Assembly (NCBI GenBank): GCA_025358255.1
Contig: JANYKC010000004.1
Location: 150,074 to 214,073, forward strand
DNA from: Spirochaetaceae bacterium
Lineage (GTDB): Bacteria; Spirochaetota; Spirochaetia; Treponematales; Rectinemataceae
Reading direction: 5' to 3'
Length of the DNA stretch: 64,000 nt
The notes below the pieces were generated by a model. The model was not told where the DNA came from. It saw nothing but the letters and a program-made list of their open reading frames with translations, and made no database searches. Each line of letters opens with the position of its first letter. Within the stretch, counting starts at the first letter, position 1. A program made the position numbers and the translations under genes. Positions 1 through 8,772 of the stretch are shown piece after piece.

Positions 1-344
1 GAGACCCGCCACTTGGCCAGCTCCCTCGCCACCGCACAGCCCACGACACCCCCGCCGATGACCGCCACGTCGAAGGAGAGGCCCTCAAGGCCCTTTTCCC
101 CTTCGTCGCGACCCGGATCCCTGGGACTGTCAAGGCGTTCCGAAGCGGCCCAGGCGCAGTCGTCGGCCACGATGTCGTTCACCACCCCCCGCGAGCCTGC
201 GCCGACCGCGCGGGAACCCGCCTCGAGTCGGGCTTCCCAGCTGGGCAGCTGGCCCTCAAGGACGATCGAACCGCGATCCTCCCTTGCCTCCACGCCGTCG
301 CCGAACCTCTTGCGCAAGGCAGAGCGCAGCTTGTCCAGTTTCAC
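1..344 (-). CDS. FAD-dependent oxidoreductase, N-terminal part (runs off window)
   Basis: The reading frame opens at GTG 344, overlapping the stop of the upstream regulator by four bases (GTGA), and stays open to the window edge. Near residues 95-115 it carries a dinucleotide-binding start, VAVIGGGVVGCAVARELA, the GxGxxG fold of DAO/glycerol-3-phosphate-dehydrogenase-type flavoenzymes. The first about 60 residues (KLRSALRKRFGDGVEARE onward, with a IVLEGQLPSWEAR strand pair) look like a BON-type domain, which is unusual in front of an FAD domain. The overlap implies co-transcription and translational coupling with the GntR gene. Substrate cannot be told because the catalytic part is outside the window. 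Confidence 0.75.
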   Translation of the reverse strand, partial: MKLDKLRSALRKRFGDGVEAREDRGSIVLEGQLPSWEARLEAGSRAVGAGSRGVVNDIVADDCAWAASERLDSPRDPGRDEGEKGLEGLSFDVAVIGGGVVGCAVARELAKWRV

Positions 345-1087
345 GGGTTTTCCCCCTCCCGGGCCGGCTTTGCGGTTCCCGGCGCCAGGAGGATCCTGCG
401 CAGGTTGCGTTCGCCGTACTCGAGGATCTCCCGCATCACCTCGGCGGCCTGCACTTCCCTTCCCGTGCGTATCGCGTCCACGAGGTCCCGATGGAAGCCA
501 AAGACCACGGGCACGACCGAGGCGTCGACGTAGAAGCGGTCCAGGATCTGGACGTAGATCCGCTTCATGGAGTTCATGAGGAGGGGGTAGATGTCGTTTC
601 CCGAGGCGATGGCGATAGACAGGTGGAAGCCGTAGTCGAGGGCCGTCACCTCGCGTGCGTCCACGTATTCGTGGAGGCGCTCGCGCGCAAGCACCCGCTC
701 AAGCTCCTCGAGCTGGGCTTCCGTCCGCCGCGTGGCGGCCAGCCGGGCGCTTTCGGTCTCGAAAAGGAGCCTCAGCTCAAGCAGGCTGTCGAATAGTCGG
801 GGAGATATCTCCCCGCCCGCATAGCTCATGATGGAAAGGAGCATCTCCACCGAGCCTTCCCGCCGCCAGTCCGCCACGAAGACGCCGCGCCGCGCCTCGA
901 TGCGCACCAGGCCGCGGGAAGAGAGCTCGATGAGGGCGGAATGGACAACCGGCCTTGAGGCGCCAAGGCTCGCCGCCAGCTCGCGCTCGGGGGGCAGGCG
1001 GTCGCCGGGCCCGAAACGGCCTGAAAGGATGAGTCCCTCGAAACGGGAGATGAAATCTTCTTTTCGTCCACGTCTACGTTCTGCCAT
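341..1087 (-). CDS. GntR-family transcriptional regulator (FadR/FCD type)
   Basis: A 248-residue protein. Residues 8-75 form a GntR winged helix-turn-helix (GDRLPPERELAASLGASRP is the typical recognition region) and residues 85-235 form an all-helical FCD effector domain (FDSLLELRLLFETESARLA, then DYGFHLSIAIASGN and FHRDLVDAI, which supply the usual Asp/His metal ligands). FCD regulators usually sense organic acids. It overlaps the downstream FAD oxidoreductase by four bases, so the regulator probably controls that enzyme. A palindrome overlapping its own start codon suggests autoregulation. Confidence 0.85.
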   Translation of the reverse strand: MAERRRGRKEDFISRFEGLILSGRFGPGDRLPPERELAASLGASRPVVHSALIELSSRGLVRIEARRGVFVADWRREGSVEMLLSIMSYAGGEISPRLFDSLLELRLLFETESARLAATRRTEAQLEELERVLARERLHEYVDAREVTALDYGFHLSIAIASGNDIYPLLMNSMKRIYVQILDRFYVDASVVPVVFGFHRDLVDAIRTGREVQAAEVMREILEYGERNLRRILLAPGTAKPAREGENP

Positions 1088-1124
1088 CTGGTAAGTCCAT
1101 ATGCTTCTGTGGTATTACCAGATG
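1085..1124. promoter_or_regulatory. Candidate GntR operator (inverted repeat)
   Basis: Ten-base perfect arms CATCTGGTAA (1085-1094) and TTACCAGATG (1115-1124) flank the start of the GntR gene, and a second perfect palindrome TGGTATTACCA lies at 1110-1120. FadR-like regulators bind TGGTnnnACCA-type sites, so this is the likely autoregulatory operator. Function is inferred from sequence and position. Confidence 0.5.
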
Positions 1125-1373
1125 AGCTTAGGACGGTATGTGTATCCTGTCAATACAGGGACAGGGAAATCGCTTAGGGCAAGGCCGGCTGGGCGCTGTC
1201 TTGCGCGCCGGCTCTTTGATGCTCGCCTTTCTTGGGCAATGCATGCCCGGCCTCCGGCGGCCCGCCCTTCCCTCTTGCCAAAAGCCATGCCAACCCTCAA
1301 TCGCCGCCGGCTTTCCCACGCGTGTATGGATCGCGCCCCGGCGAGGAAGCCGGGGAGACGCAAGGAGGAAGGG

Positions 1374-1757
1374 ATGAACTCTCTGAACAGTATCCTTTTG
1401 GAGGGCAACCTGGTGCGGGATCCCGAGAACAAGACCCTGCCCACGGGCAGCCAGGTCTGCAGCTTCTCCATGGCCTCGGACCGCTTCTACAAGCAGAACG
1501 ACGAACTCGAGAAGGAAGTCTCCTATTTCGACGTGGAGGCCTGGTCCCGCCTCGGCCAGAGCTGCTCCGAGAACCTCAAGAAAGGGCGGGGTGTGCGCGT
1601 GGTGGGGCGTCTCAAGCAGGACCGCTGGACGGACACCGAGGGCAAGACCAAGAGCAAGGTGAAGATCGTGGCCGAGCACGTGGAGTTCAAGCCGGCTTTC
1701 AACAAGGTCCCGGAGGCGGGGAAGGATCCCGTGCGTGAAGTCGAGGAAGTGTTCTGA
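1374..1757 (+). CDS. ssb: Single-stranded DNA-binding protein
   Basis: A 127-residue OB-fold protein starting MNSLNSILLEGNLVRDPE, with SSB landmarks CSFSMASDRFY, VSYFDVEAW, KGRGVRVVGRLKQDRW and a conserved KIVAEHVEF strand. It is shorter than E. coli SSB and lacks the long acidic DDxIPF tail, ending REVEEVF, which fits the compact SSBs of spirochaetes. The ATG at 1374 is chosen because AAGGAGGAAGGG precedes it directly; an upstream extension from 1101 has no SSB similarity. It acts in replication and repair by coating single-stranded DNA. It stands alone between two minus-strand regulators. Confidence 0.9.
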   Translation: MNSLNSILLEGNLVRDPENKTLPTGSQVCSFSMASDRFYKQNDELEKEVSYFDVEAWSRLGQSCSENLKKGRGVRVVGRLKQDRWTDTEGKTKSKVKIVAEHVEFKPAFNKVPEAGKDPVREVEEVF

Positions 1758-1765
1758 GGGGCAGG

Positions 1766-1797
1766 AAAAAAGGCTCGCGCCCCATCGGGCGCGGGCC
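1766..1797 (-). terminator. Intrinsic terminator of the IclR gene
   Basis: On the minus strand a GC stem (GGCCCGCGCCC pairing with GGGGCGCGAGCC) is followed by six U residues (the A run at 1766-1771). It lies between the converging ends of ssb and the IclR gene; the U tract points to the IclR side. Confidence 0.65.
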
Positions 1798-1820
1798 CTT
1801 CCTGGCGCCGGGCCGGATCC

Positions 1821-2615
1821 CTATTCGAAGAATGGCTCGACGGCCTTGGTCTCCTGGCCCGTCGCGTCGGGCTTGCGGCGCAAGGCCTCGATGGCCAAGG
1901 CCGCGTCGCGGCGCAGCGCCTCGAGCATCTCGTCGCGGACGGCGGGGTCGCGCATGCGGGCTGTGGGGCCTGATACGCTCATCGCTCCGTAGAAGTCGCT
2001 TTCGGCAAGGCAGATGGGAAGGGCCAGGCAGGTGAGGCCCGTTTCGTACTCTTCCTTGTCCATGCCGTAGCCGGCCTCGCGGGCCTGGGCCGCTTCCCTG
2101 AGGATCTCCTCGGGATCGGTGATCGTCCGCTCGTTGATCCTGGGAAGGGGATCGGTGCCGATTATGGCCCGGGCCCTGTCGTCGGGAAGGATGGAAAGGA
2201 TGGCCTTGCCCACACCCGTGCAGTAGAGGGGCAAACGGTCGCCGGGGGCGGATCGCATGCGAAGGGAACGGTTGGCTTCCGCGCGGTCGAGGTAGACGGC
2301 GCTGCCGCCGGCCAGGCAGGCAAGGTTGGCGGTCTCGCCGGTCTCCCGGGCCAGCCGCTCGAGGAAGGGACGCACCCGCTCCACGACCAGGGAGCGGACA
2401 GGGACGCGGGTCCCGAGCTCGTACAGGGCCAGGCCGAGGGACCAGCCTCCGCCGCGGCGCTCGGCGACACCCCGGGATTCCAGGACGGCGAGATAGCGGA
2501 GGGCCGTTGCCTTGTTCATCCCGGTATCGCGCGAAAGCCGCGCGAGGGTGACATCCCCTTCGGTCTTGGCTAGATAGAACAGGAGATCCAGGGCCTTGCC
2601 CGCTGACTCGCTCAT
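1821..2615 (-). CDS. IclR-family transcriptional regulator
   Basis: 264 residues. Residues 1-65 form the IclR winged HTH (GKALDLLFYLAKTEGDVTLA, DTGMNKATALRYLAVLE) and residues 80-245 the IclR effector domain (LYCTGVGKAILSILPD and GYGMDKEEYETGLTCLALPI are diagnostic). IclR proteins usually respond to small carbon compounds and often regulate adjacent catabolic genes. No obvious target lies next to it: downstream is ssb on the other strand and upstream the unrelated U32 gene. The start has an AAGAGG ribosome site. Confidence 0.88.
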   Translation of the reverse strand: MSESAGKALDLLFYLAKTEGDVTLARLSRDTGMNKATALRYLAVLESRGVAERRGGGWSLGLALYELGTRVPVRSLVVERVRPFLERLARETGETANLACLAGGSAVYLDRAEANRSLRMRSAPGDRLPLYCTGVGKAILSILPDDRARAIIGTDPLPRINERTITDPEEILREAAQAREAGYGMDKEEYETGLTCLALPICLAESDFYGAMSVSGPTARMRDPAVRDEMLEALRRDAALAIEALRRKPDATGQETKAVEPFFE

Positions 2616-2648
2616 GGGAAACCTCTTGGCATCGGTTTGATCGACAAA

Positions 2649-2680
2649 ATGCTATTTCATTGAATAAATTAGCTTAGCAT
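2649..2680. promoter_or_regulatory. Possible IclR operator in AT-rich leader
   Basis: An AT-rich patch upstream of the IclR start has inverted arms ATGCTA (2649-2654) and TAGCAT (2675-2680) around an imperfect ATTTCATTGAATAAAT. Position and symmetry suit autoregulation. Nothing more supports it. Confidence 0.3.
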
Positions 2681-2760
2681 CGAGGGAGGGTCGAGTCAAC
2701 GTTTTTCTCGTTCCGCATAGGATTTCCCGCAGCGGTCCACCCAGGGCCGATCCGGCGGCG

Positions 2761-5079
2761 CTAGTCGGAATCGGCGCCCTTCCCCTCGTCGGGATGGAAG
2801 AAGCCCATCTTCCAGTTGAAACGTCCTGTCTCGGGGAGGACAGTCCCGTCCTGGGCGGCCTTGAAGACCTGCTTGTAGAGGGGCTTGAGGAGGTCGACCT
2901 GGGAGAAGTCGAGGATCACCTTGCCCATACCCTCCTTCTTGAGGAAGGGGACCCGATCCACCAAGGAAAATGGCGTGAGGGGAGTGACCGTCGAGTAGTT
3001 GGCCCTGCCGTTGAGGCGATAGGTCGTGCCGTCGCGGTCCTGGAAGGTCTTGAAGTCATACTTCCTCGTGAGGTCCGCCCGGATCCGGAACAGCGAAGGA
3101 AAGGAAAAGACGACAGGCATGACGGCTTTTTTCGGAAGGTCCTCACCAAGGCGCTGGAAATCCTGCTTGGAGATCTCGAGGGGCGGGATGATGAAACGGC
3201 AGCCTTCCTCTACGAGGAAGGCCGCGGCGTAGCTGTTGAAGGCATAGAGCCAAGGGCCGGCGATGATCGTGATGCCACGGTCCTTGTCTCGGCCCTTGTA
3301 GCCGCTCCGGGCGGCGCCCGTCTCGCCTTCGGCCGCGGCGTCGGAGCCACCGCCGGTCGCGGAGCGGCCGCCCGTCCTGGAGGCCAAGGCGCGCAACATG
3401 CCCAGATGGGCCAGGTTGTTGGCCACGAAGATGCGCTGGCCGCGTCCCACCCAATATTCGAGCTCCTCCTGGAGCCAGGCCGAGTCGCTCTCGGGGAACC
3501 AGGGGTCGAGCCAGAAGATCAGCTCGTTGCGCTTGAAGGGGATTTCCTTTTCCTGGCGGCGCAAGCCGTCCGCGTTCTTCTTGTCGAAGAGGATCATGGC
3601 GGCCTGGGGGCGGGAGGCAAGCACAACGTAGAGGTCGGCCACGCGGCCGACCAGGGCGTAGATCCCGTCGGGCAAGGAATCCAGCTCGGTCTTCTCGATC
3701 TTGGGGACATTGGCATCCGGCGCGCTGTCATGGCTGGGGAAGCGATGATAATGGCCGATGTCCTTGGGGATGACCTGCTTCCACCGCTTGCCGACACCGC
3801 GCTTCTGGACGAGGTAGATCGTGTCGCCGGCCCTGAAGCTGCCCTCGAAGCGCAGGAGGGGTCCCTGGGGGCTGTCCTTCACCTCGCGGAGCTTGGATGT
3901 ATAGCGCCCTGAGTCGTCGCCCGAGTGGATGCGCAGCGAATCTCCTTCGGATAGGCCGTCCGAGCCGCGTCCCTCGAGGAGGGCCGCGCCGGAAGCGCCG
4001 AATTTGGGTGTCCCGTCGGCGTCCAGCTCGGGGCGGGTGTCGATGAGGGCATAATGGTCGCCGCCCACGTTCCGCGCTTCCTTGATGCGGCCGATATAGA
4101 GTCCCGTGCCACCGGCCTGTTCGGGGCGGATATAGGAGAGATCGGGCGCGGTCGCATCCCGGGGAGGGGTGCCAGCTTCGGCGTCCGCAGGAAGGGCGGG
4201 CTTGGCGAGTATGCCGCCATCGATGTTGAAGGTGGTCTTGCTGCGCGCGAAGTCGACCTTCAGCAGGGCACGGGCCTTGGCCAAGGCCCGCTCCGGGTCG
4301 ATCTTGTAGTTGTCGAGCATGTGGCGATAGGCCTTGGTCACCGCTCCCACGTATTCCGCGCTCTTCATGCGGCCTTCTATCTTGAAGGAGGCGACACCCG
4401 CCTCGGCGAGGGCGGGGACCTGGGCGATGAGCTCGAGGTCGTCAGGGGAGAAATAATAGCCCGAGCCGCCTTCGGTCTGGTACATGCGGCGGCAGGCCTG
4501 GGCGCAGAGGCCGCGGTTGGCGCTCTTCCCGCCAAGGTAGCTCGAGAAGAGGCAGAGGCCCGAGGCCGAGACGCAGAGGGCGCCATGGACAAAGACCTGG
4601 ACTTCGAGGTTGGTGGCCTGGATGATGCCGCTGATCTCGTCGATGGAGAGCTCCCGGGCGAGGACGGCCCGCTTGATGCCACGACGGGAAAGGAAATTCG
4701 CGCCTTTGGAGCTGGCCACGTTCATCTGGGTCGAGGCATGGAGCCTGAGGGAAGGGAAATGGCGGTTGGCCATCTCGACCACTCCGAGGTCCTGGACGAT
4801 GACGCCGTCGGGTCCCACCTTCTCCAGGTATTGGAGAAGCTGGTACATGCGGTCCGCTTCGCGCTGTTCAAAGACGGTATTGACCGTCACGTATACTTTC
4901 TTCAGGGCTTTGTGGCATACGTCGACCGTCGCCTCGAACTGGTTGAAGGCGAAATTGGCCGAGCGCATGCGGGCATTGAAGGAGCGGAGACCAAGATAGA
5001 CGGCGTCAGCGCCCTCGGCAAGGGCTGAGTCCAGGGCTTCGGGATTCCCCGCGGGGGCAAGAAGTTCGACAGTAGGCAT
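2761..5079 (-). CDS. Peptidase U32 family protein (RlhA/TrhP-like)
   Basis: 772 residues starting MPTVELLAPAGNPEALDSAL, the typical U32 opening. The family signature with its cysteines lies near residues 160-200 (VQVFVHGALCVSASGLCLFS, then RGLCAQACRRMY), compatible with Fe-S binding as in RlhA and TrhP, which hydroxylate 23S rRNA or tRNA uridines. SFKIEGRMKSAEYVGAVTKAY follows. The C-terminal half (from about 330) resembles the extra domain of long U32 proteins, with a Gly/Ala-rich insert SATGGGSDAAAEGETGAA. Despite the family name, RNA modification is more likely than proteolysis; the exact substrate is unknown. Confidence 0.85.
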   Translation of the reverse strand: MPTVELLAPAGNPEALDSALAEGADAVYLGLRSFNARMRSANFAFNQFEATVDVCHKALKKVYVTVNTVFEQREADRMYQLLQYLEKVGPDGVIVQDLGVVEMANRHFPSLRLHASTQMNVASSKGANFLSRRGIKRAVLARELSIDEISGIIQATNLEVQVFVHGALCVSASGLCLFSSYLGGKSANRGLCAQACRRMYQTEGGSGYYFSPDDLELIAQVPALAEAGVASFKIEGRMKSAEYVGAVTKAYRHMLDNYKIDPERALAKARALLKVDFARSKTTFNIDGGILAKPALPADAEAGTPPRDATAPDLSYIRPEQAGGTGLYIGRIKEARNVGGDHYALIDTRPELDADGTPKFGASGAALLEGRGSDGLSEGDSLRIHSGDDSGRYTSKLREVKDSPQGPLLRFEGSFRAGDTIYLVQKRGVGKRWKQVIPKDIGHYHRFPSHDSAPDANVPKIEKTELDSLPDGIYALVGRVADLYVVLASRPQAAMILFDKKNADGLRRQEKEIPFKRNELIFWLDPWFPESDSAWLQEELEYWVGRGQRIFVANNLAHLGMLRALASRTGGRSATGGGSDAAAEGETGAARSGYKGRDKDRGITIIAGPWLYAFNSYAAAFLVEEGCRFIIPPLEISKQDFQRLGEDLPKKAVMPVVFSFPSLFRIRADLTRKYDFKTFQDRDGTTYRLNGRANYSTVTPLTPFSLVDRVPFLKKEGMGKVILDFSQVDLLKPLYKQVFKAAQDGTVLPETGRFNWKMGFFHPDEGKGADSD

Positions 5080-5153
5080 GTAATCATGATAGCAAATTTC
5101 GGCGATCTTGCAAAGTATGCGAAAAACCGCATCCTATGCGAGGATGACCAAGC

Positions 5154-5685
5154 CTAGAACTGTAGCCAATCTCCCGCGGCCTTCGCGGCATTCTCCGCGG
5201 CGACAATTATGGCCGTCAGCCCCTTTTCGCCGAGGTTTCCAAGCTTGAGCACGGCCACCGCCGCCTGGTTCTTGCAGATCTTGGCCGATTGCTGGATGGC
5301 CTGCTTGTACTCGGGATCCTTCATTTTCCGTACCGCGGTGCCCAGGGTCTTCTTGTCCTTCGCATAGCCAAGCCTGACCACATAGTAGGTCATGACGTAC
5401 TTCACCAGGGTGATTTCCGTGTCGTTGAGCTTGCCGCCGGTGATCCTCTGAGTATCGATGACGGGATCACGGAAGATGGCGAAGAGGCCTTGGCTTACTG
5501 ACCCGACAACATGACATCGGGACTCTCCCGTGATTCTGGCCCGTCGCTACGGGCCAGAATCACGGGCTAAAGCTATTGCTTGGTTGCCGGGTCAGTAATG
5601 CCGGCATCGCGGCGACCAGGAGAAGGGAAGCCAGGATGGCCATGCTCGCGAACTGGTGGAGGCGACCTTTATTTGTGGGCTGCAT
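5154..5685 (-). pseudogene. Small secreted-protein gene split by palindromic element A
   Basis: On the minus strand ATG 5685 opens a clean signal peptide (about 29 residues, core MAILASLLLVAAMPA). Exactly after its Ala codon the 104-bp palindromic element (5495-5598) begins; translation continues a few codons into it and stops at TGA 5560-5562. Beyond the element, in another frame, about 110 codons continue (QGLFAIFRDPVIDTQRITG ... KAAGDWLQF), ending at 5154. A GTG at 5405 could give an 83-residue cytoplasmic product. The two halves look like one exported protein interrupted by the element. The protein family is not recognised. Confidence 0.6.
5495..5598. repeat. Nested palindromic element, copy A (full length, 104 bp)
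   Basis: Outer arms TTACTGACCCG (5495 onward) and CGGGTCAGTAA (to 5598) pair over about 16 bases with one wobble. Inside sits a second perfect hairpin at 5527-5566 with 18-base arms and a CGCT loop. Other copies are at 14044, 41630 and 49194, with a half-site at 17304. Copies at 14044 and 49194 lack the inner hairpin and the 41630 copy lacks one side, as expected for deletion between internal CCCG repeats. No target-site duplication is evident. Confidence 0.8.
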
Positions 5686-5734
5686 AGGCTTCAATCATAG
5701 CGCATCGCTGGAGGCGCGCAAGGATGTGCGGGCA

Positions 5735-6160
5735 TCAGCCTACAAGCTCCACATCCACCCCCGGCCATCGCTTCATGCCTTGCTCGGCGGTGATGAGGGT
5801 CGCATCGTGTCGCAGGGCGAGGGCCGCAAGGAAGGCATCAGGGACCTCGTTCCCGCTGGCGCCGGCCACGAGGCATAGGTGCTTGAAGATGCCGAAGGTC
5901 ATGGCGTCAGCCTGGGAAAAGACCGCGGCGGGATGGGCCTCCAGGTAGTCGATGAAGGCCCAGGCTTCACGGAAAGCGGAAGGCTCGACGAATATTCGCC
6001 GGTTAGTCACGAGGCGGAGGAAGGACGCGGCCACCGAGGGGGAGAAAAGAAAGGGCTCGCGCGCCTCAAGGCTTTCGACCAGCATGGGACGGATGCGGGC
6101 GTGGAAGGGGCTGTCGGACCGGAAGGCGTAGACCCAGAGCTTGACATCCCAGAGTCTCAC
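5735..6160 (-). CDS. PIN-domain ribonuclease toxin (VapC-like)
   Basis: 141 residues with PIN-domain architecture: MRLWDVKLWVYAFRSDS supplies the first acidic residue, a central E lies in FSQADAMTF, and VPDAFLAALALRHDATLITAE gives the C-terminal acidic pair of the nuclease site. The usual DVNxLVYA start reads DVKLWVYA, a conservative change. GTG 6160 overlaps the stop of the antitoxin by four bases (GTGA), the normal antitoxin-first arrangement of VapBC modules. The expected role is a tRNA/rRNA-cutting toxin held inactive by its partner. Confidence 0.8.
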   Translation of the reverse strand: MRLWDVKLWVYAFRSDSPFHARIRPMLVESLEAREPFLFSPSVAASFLRLVTNRRIFVEPSAFREAWAFIDYLEAHPAAVFSQADAMTFGIFKHLCLVAGASGNEVPDAFLAALALRHDATLITAEQGMKRWPGVDVELVG

Positions 6161-6405
6161 CGGTAGTTCTCTCCCTCATCTGCGTCCGTTGCGGCGGACG
6201 ACGCGGCTTCAAGGCGGTTCCAGGCGAGTCCAGGCATGAGTCCGCCCACCGCACTGGAAAGAGGAAGTGGACCAGGACATCCACCACGCTCCAACCGGGC
6301 CTTGAGGCCCTGGACGATGAGATCGGTCAAGGTGGTATCCTCTTCCAAGGCACGCCGCTTGGCCTCCCTGACAACCATGTCAGGAATATTCAAGGTGGTT
6401 TTCAT
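6157..6405 (-). CDS. Ribbon-helix-helix antitoxin (VapB-like)
   Basis: 82 residues; residues 1-42 (MKTTLNIPDMVVREAKRRAL, TLTDLIVQGL) are a classic ribbon-helix-helix DNA-binding segment of VapB/DUF2191 antitoxins, and the disordered tail would wrap the PIN toxin encoded immediately downstream. The ATG at 6405 lies just downstream of a good promoter with little leader, so translation may be leaderless or nearly so. It probably represses its own operon at the paired CATACAGA sites. Confidence 0.78.
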   Translation of the reverse strand: MKTTLNIPDMVVREAKRRALEEDTTLTDLIVQGLKARLERGGCPGPLPLSSAVGGLMPGLAWNRLEAASSAATDADEGENYR

Positions 6406-6440
6406 ACAGACAAAGGTATCTCCATACAGATATATGTCAA
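6403..6440 (-). promoter_or_regulatory. Promoter and paired operator of the PIN toxin-antitoxin operon
   Basis: On the minus strand a perfect -35 TTGACA (6435-6440) is followed after 16 bases by TACCTT (6413-6418). Two direct copies of CATACAGA (plus-strand reading) at 6403-6410 and 6423-6430, 20 bases apart, cover the promoter and start codon, a spacing suited to two antitoxin dimers on one DNA face. Confidence 0.5.
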
Positions 6441-6667
6441 GACTGCAAACTGCAATTTTGGGAAATTTTCCGCCACCCATGGGGAAGCTATTCCCACGCG
6501 CGAGGGATAGAAGCGACCAGACCACAGGGCGCGCCACCCCTTCCCGGCGCGACCGAGGACTGGTCGCGGATAGCCCGACGGCGGGCGGCCAGAGCGAGGA
6601 CCTGTGCCTGTGGCCGGCTTGTGCCGCACGCCGGCGCGCCAACAATCTTGGTGGCAGCCCCTTCGCC

Positions 6668-6697
6668 TTGCACAGGGCGGGATTTGCTGTATATAGT
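6668..6697 (+). promoter_or_regulatory. Candidate promoter of the EF-G gene
   Basis: TTGCAC (6668-6673) and TATAGT (6692-6697) are separated by 18 bases, about 34 bases before the EF-G ATG. The rest of 6441-6667 shows no gene. Confidence 0.4.
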
Positions 6698-6730
6698 TGC
6701 ATCGATACCCTGTATCCTTGGAGATCTCCC

Positions 6731-8755
6731 ATGGACCTGCGAAACACCAGAAACATCGGCATCATGGCCCACATCGACGCCGGAAAGACGACCACCACCG
6801 AGCGCATCCTCTACTTCTCGGGGAAGACCTACAAGATAGGCGAGGTGGACAACGGCGAGGCCACGATGGACTGGATGGACCAGGAGCAGGAGCGGGGCAT
6901 CACGATCACGAGCGCGGCCACGACGACCTGGTGGCGCGAGCACCAGATCAACATCATCGACACGCCAGGGCACGTGGATTTCACCGCCGAGGTCGAGAGG
7001 TCGCTGCGCGTCCTGGACGGGGCGGTCGCCGTCTTCTCCGCCGTGGACGGGGTGGAGCCGCAGAGCGAGACGGTCTGGCACCAGGCCGACCGCTACCATG
7101 TGCCGCGCATCGCCTATGTCAACAAGATGGACCGGCTCGGGGCGGACTTCGACGCGGTCCTCGAGGACATGCGCAACAAGCTCGCCGCGAAGCCGATCGC
7201 CGTCAACGCGCCCATCGGCTCGGGCAACTCATTCGAGGGCATCCTGGACCTGGTCGAGATGGAGGAGGTCCGCTTCGAGGAGGACGGCAACACCATCGTC
7301 CGCACGCCGATCGCCGAGGAGCGGCGGAGCGAGGCCCGGTCCCGCCGCGAGACCCTCATCGACAGCCTCTCCGAGCACTCCGACGAGATCACCGACCTCT
7401 ACCTCCAAGGCGCCGAGGTGCCGGTCGTCCTCGTGAGGTCGGCCCTCCGCAAGGCCTGCATCGCGCGGGCCCTGGTGCCCGCCTTCTGCGGCGCGAGCCG
7501 GCGCAATGTCGGCGTCCAGCCCCTCCTGGACGGCGTGGTGGACTTCCTCCCCGCCCCCGACGAGGTGCCGCCGGCCAGGGCCTGGCACCCCAAGAAGGAG
7601 GAGGAGGTCGAGGTGCCCTGCTCCTCCAAGGGCTACCCCCTGGGGCTCATCTTCAAGGTCCAGTACGACCGCGAGGCCGGCCCCCTGTGCTACGTGCGCA
7701 TGTACTCAGGCAGCGCCAAGAACGCGAGCGTCGTCTACAACATCAACAAGAAGAAGCGGGAGCGCATAACGCGCCTGTTGCGCATGCACGCGAACAAGAG
7801 CGAGCCGCTGGACGAGGTCGAGGCCGGGGACATCGCCGTGATCGTCGGGATGAAGAACGCCCAGACGGGCGACACGATAGGCACGGAGGGATGGCCCGTC
7901 CTCCTCGAGAAGATGCACTTCCCCGAGCCCGTCATATCCGTGGCCATCGAGCCCCGGACCATGTCGGACCGGGACAAGCTCAAGGAGACCCTCGACATAC
8001 TCTCCAAGGAGGACCCCACCTTCACGAGCAAGGAGAACGACGAGACCGGCCAGCTCATCATAGCCGGCATGGGCGAGCTCCACCTGGACGTCCTCGTGAC
8101 CCGCATCATCCGCGACTTCCGCATCCAGGCCAAGATCGGCAACCCCCAGGTGAGCTACCGCGAGTCCGTGAGCAGGACGGTGGAGCACAAGGAGAGCTAC
8201 GAGAAGATGCTGGCGGGCAAGGTCAACGCCGCGGGCCTCACCCTCAGTGTGGAGCCGCTCCCGCGCGGGACGGGCAACAGCTACGAGAAGGCGGTCCGCA
8301 TGCCCTTCGTGCCGGACGAGATCTGGGACGCGGTCGAGCACGCCGTGCACGGCGCCTTCGCCGGCGGCATCCAGTACGGCTACCCCGCGGTGGACATCGG
8401 CGTGAAGCTCACCGCGATCGACTGGGACGAGCTCACCGCGACGCCCTTCGCCTTCGAGGCCTGCGCCCACATGGCCTACGACGCCGCCTGCCGCGCCGCC
8501 TCTCCCGTGATGCTCGAGCCGATCATGAAGGTCGACATCACGACGCCCAAGGAATTCCTCGGCGAGGCGATGAGCCTCGTGTCGCAGCGCGGCGGCCTCA
8601 TCCACGGCACCGACAGCAAGCAGAGCGCCGAGGTCATCCACGCCGAGGCGCCCATGGTCACGATGTTCGGCTTCACCACCTCGCTGCGCTCGGTGAGCCA
8701 GGGCCGCGCGAGCTTCAGCATGGAGTTCTCGCACTTCGAGCCCAAGCGGCAGTAG
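6731..8755 (+). CDS. fusA: Elongation factor G-type translational GTPase
   Basis: 674 residues, near full EF-G length. GTPase motifs are all present: AHIDAGKTTTTE (P-loop, about 12-24), ERGITI (G2), DTPGHVDF (G3) and NKMDRLG (G4). Domains II-V follow, with the domain III/IV region MGELHLDVLVTRI and the C-terminal VSQRGGLIHG and TTSLRSVSQGRASFSMEFSH. It drives ribosomal translocation, or for EF-G2-like paralogs ribosome recycling; spirochaetes commonly carry several EF-G paralogs and the sequence alone does not say which this is. The start is fixed by GGAG eight bases ahead of ATG 6731. It is a single-gene unit. Confidence 0.88.
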   Translation: MDLRNTRNIGIMAHIDAGKTTTTERILYFSGKTYKIGEVDNGEATMDWMDQEQERGITITSAATTTWWREHQINIIDTPGHVDFTAEVERSLRVLDGAVAVFSAVDGVEPQSETVWHQADRYHVPRIAYVNKMDRLGADFDAVLEDMRNKLAAKPIAVNAPIGSGNSFEGILDLVEMEEVRFEEDGNTIVRTPIAEERRSEARSRRETLIDSLSEHSDEITDLYLQGAEVPVVLVRSALRKACIARALVPAFCGASRRNVGVQPLLDGVVDFLPAPDEVPPARAWHPKKEEEVEVPCSSKGYPLGLIFKVQYDREAGPLCYVRMYSGSAKNASVVYNINKKKRERITRLLRMHANKSEPLDEVEAGDIAVIVGMKNAQTGDTIGTEGWPVLLEKMHFPEPVISVAIEPRTMSDRDKLKETLDILSKEDPTFTSKENDETGQLIIAGMGELHLDVLVTRIIRDFRIQAKIGNPQVSYRESVSRTVEHKESYEKMLAGKVNAAGLTLSVEPLPRGTGNSYEKAVRMPFVPDEIWDAVEHAVHGAFAGGIQYGYPAVDIGVKLTAIDWDELTATPFAFEACAHMAYDAACRAASPVMLEPIMKVDITTPKEFLGEAMSLVSQRGGLIHGTDSKQSAEVIHAEAPMVTMFGFTTSLRSVSQGRASFSMEFSHFEPKRQ

Positions 8756-8772
8756 GCGGCGCAGGCGAGCTT

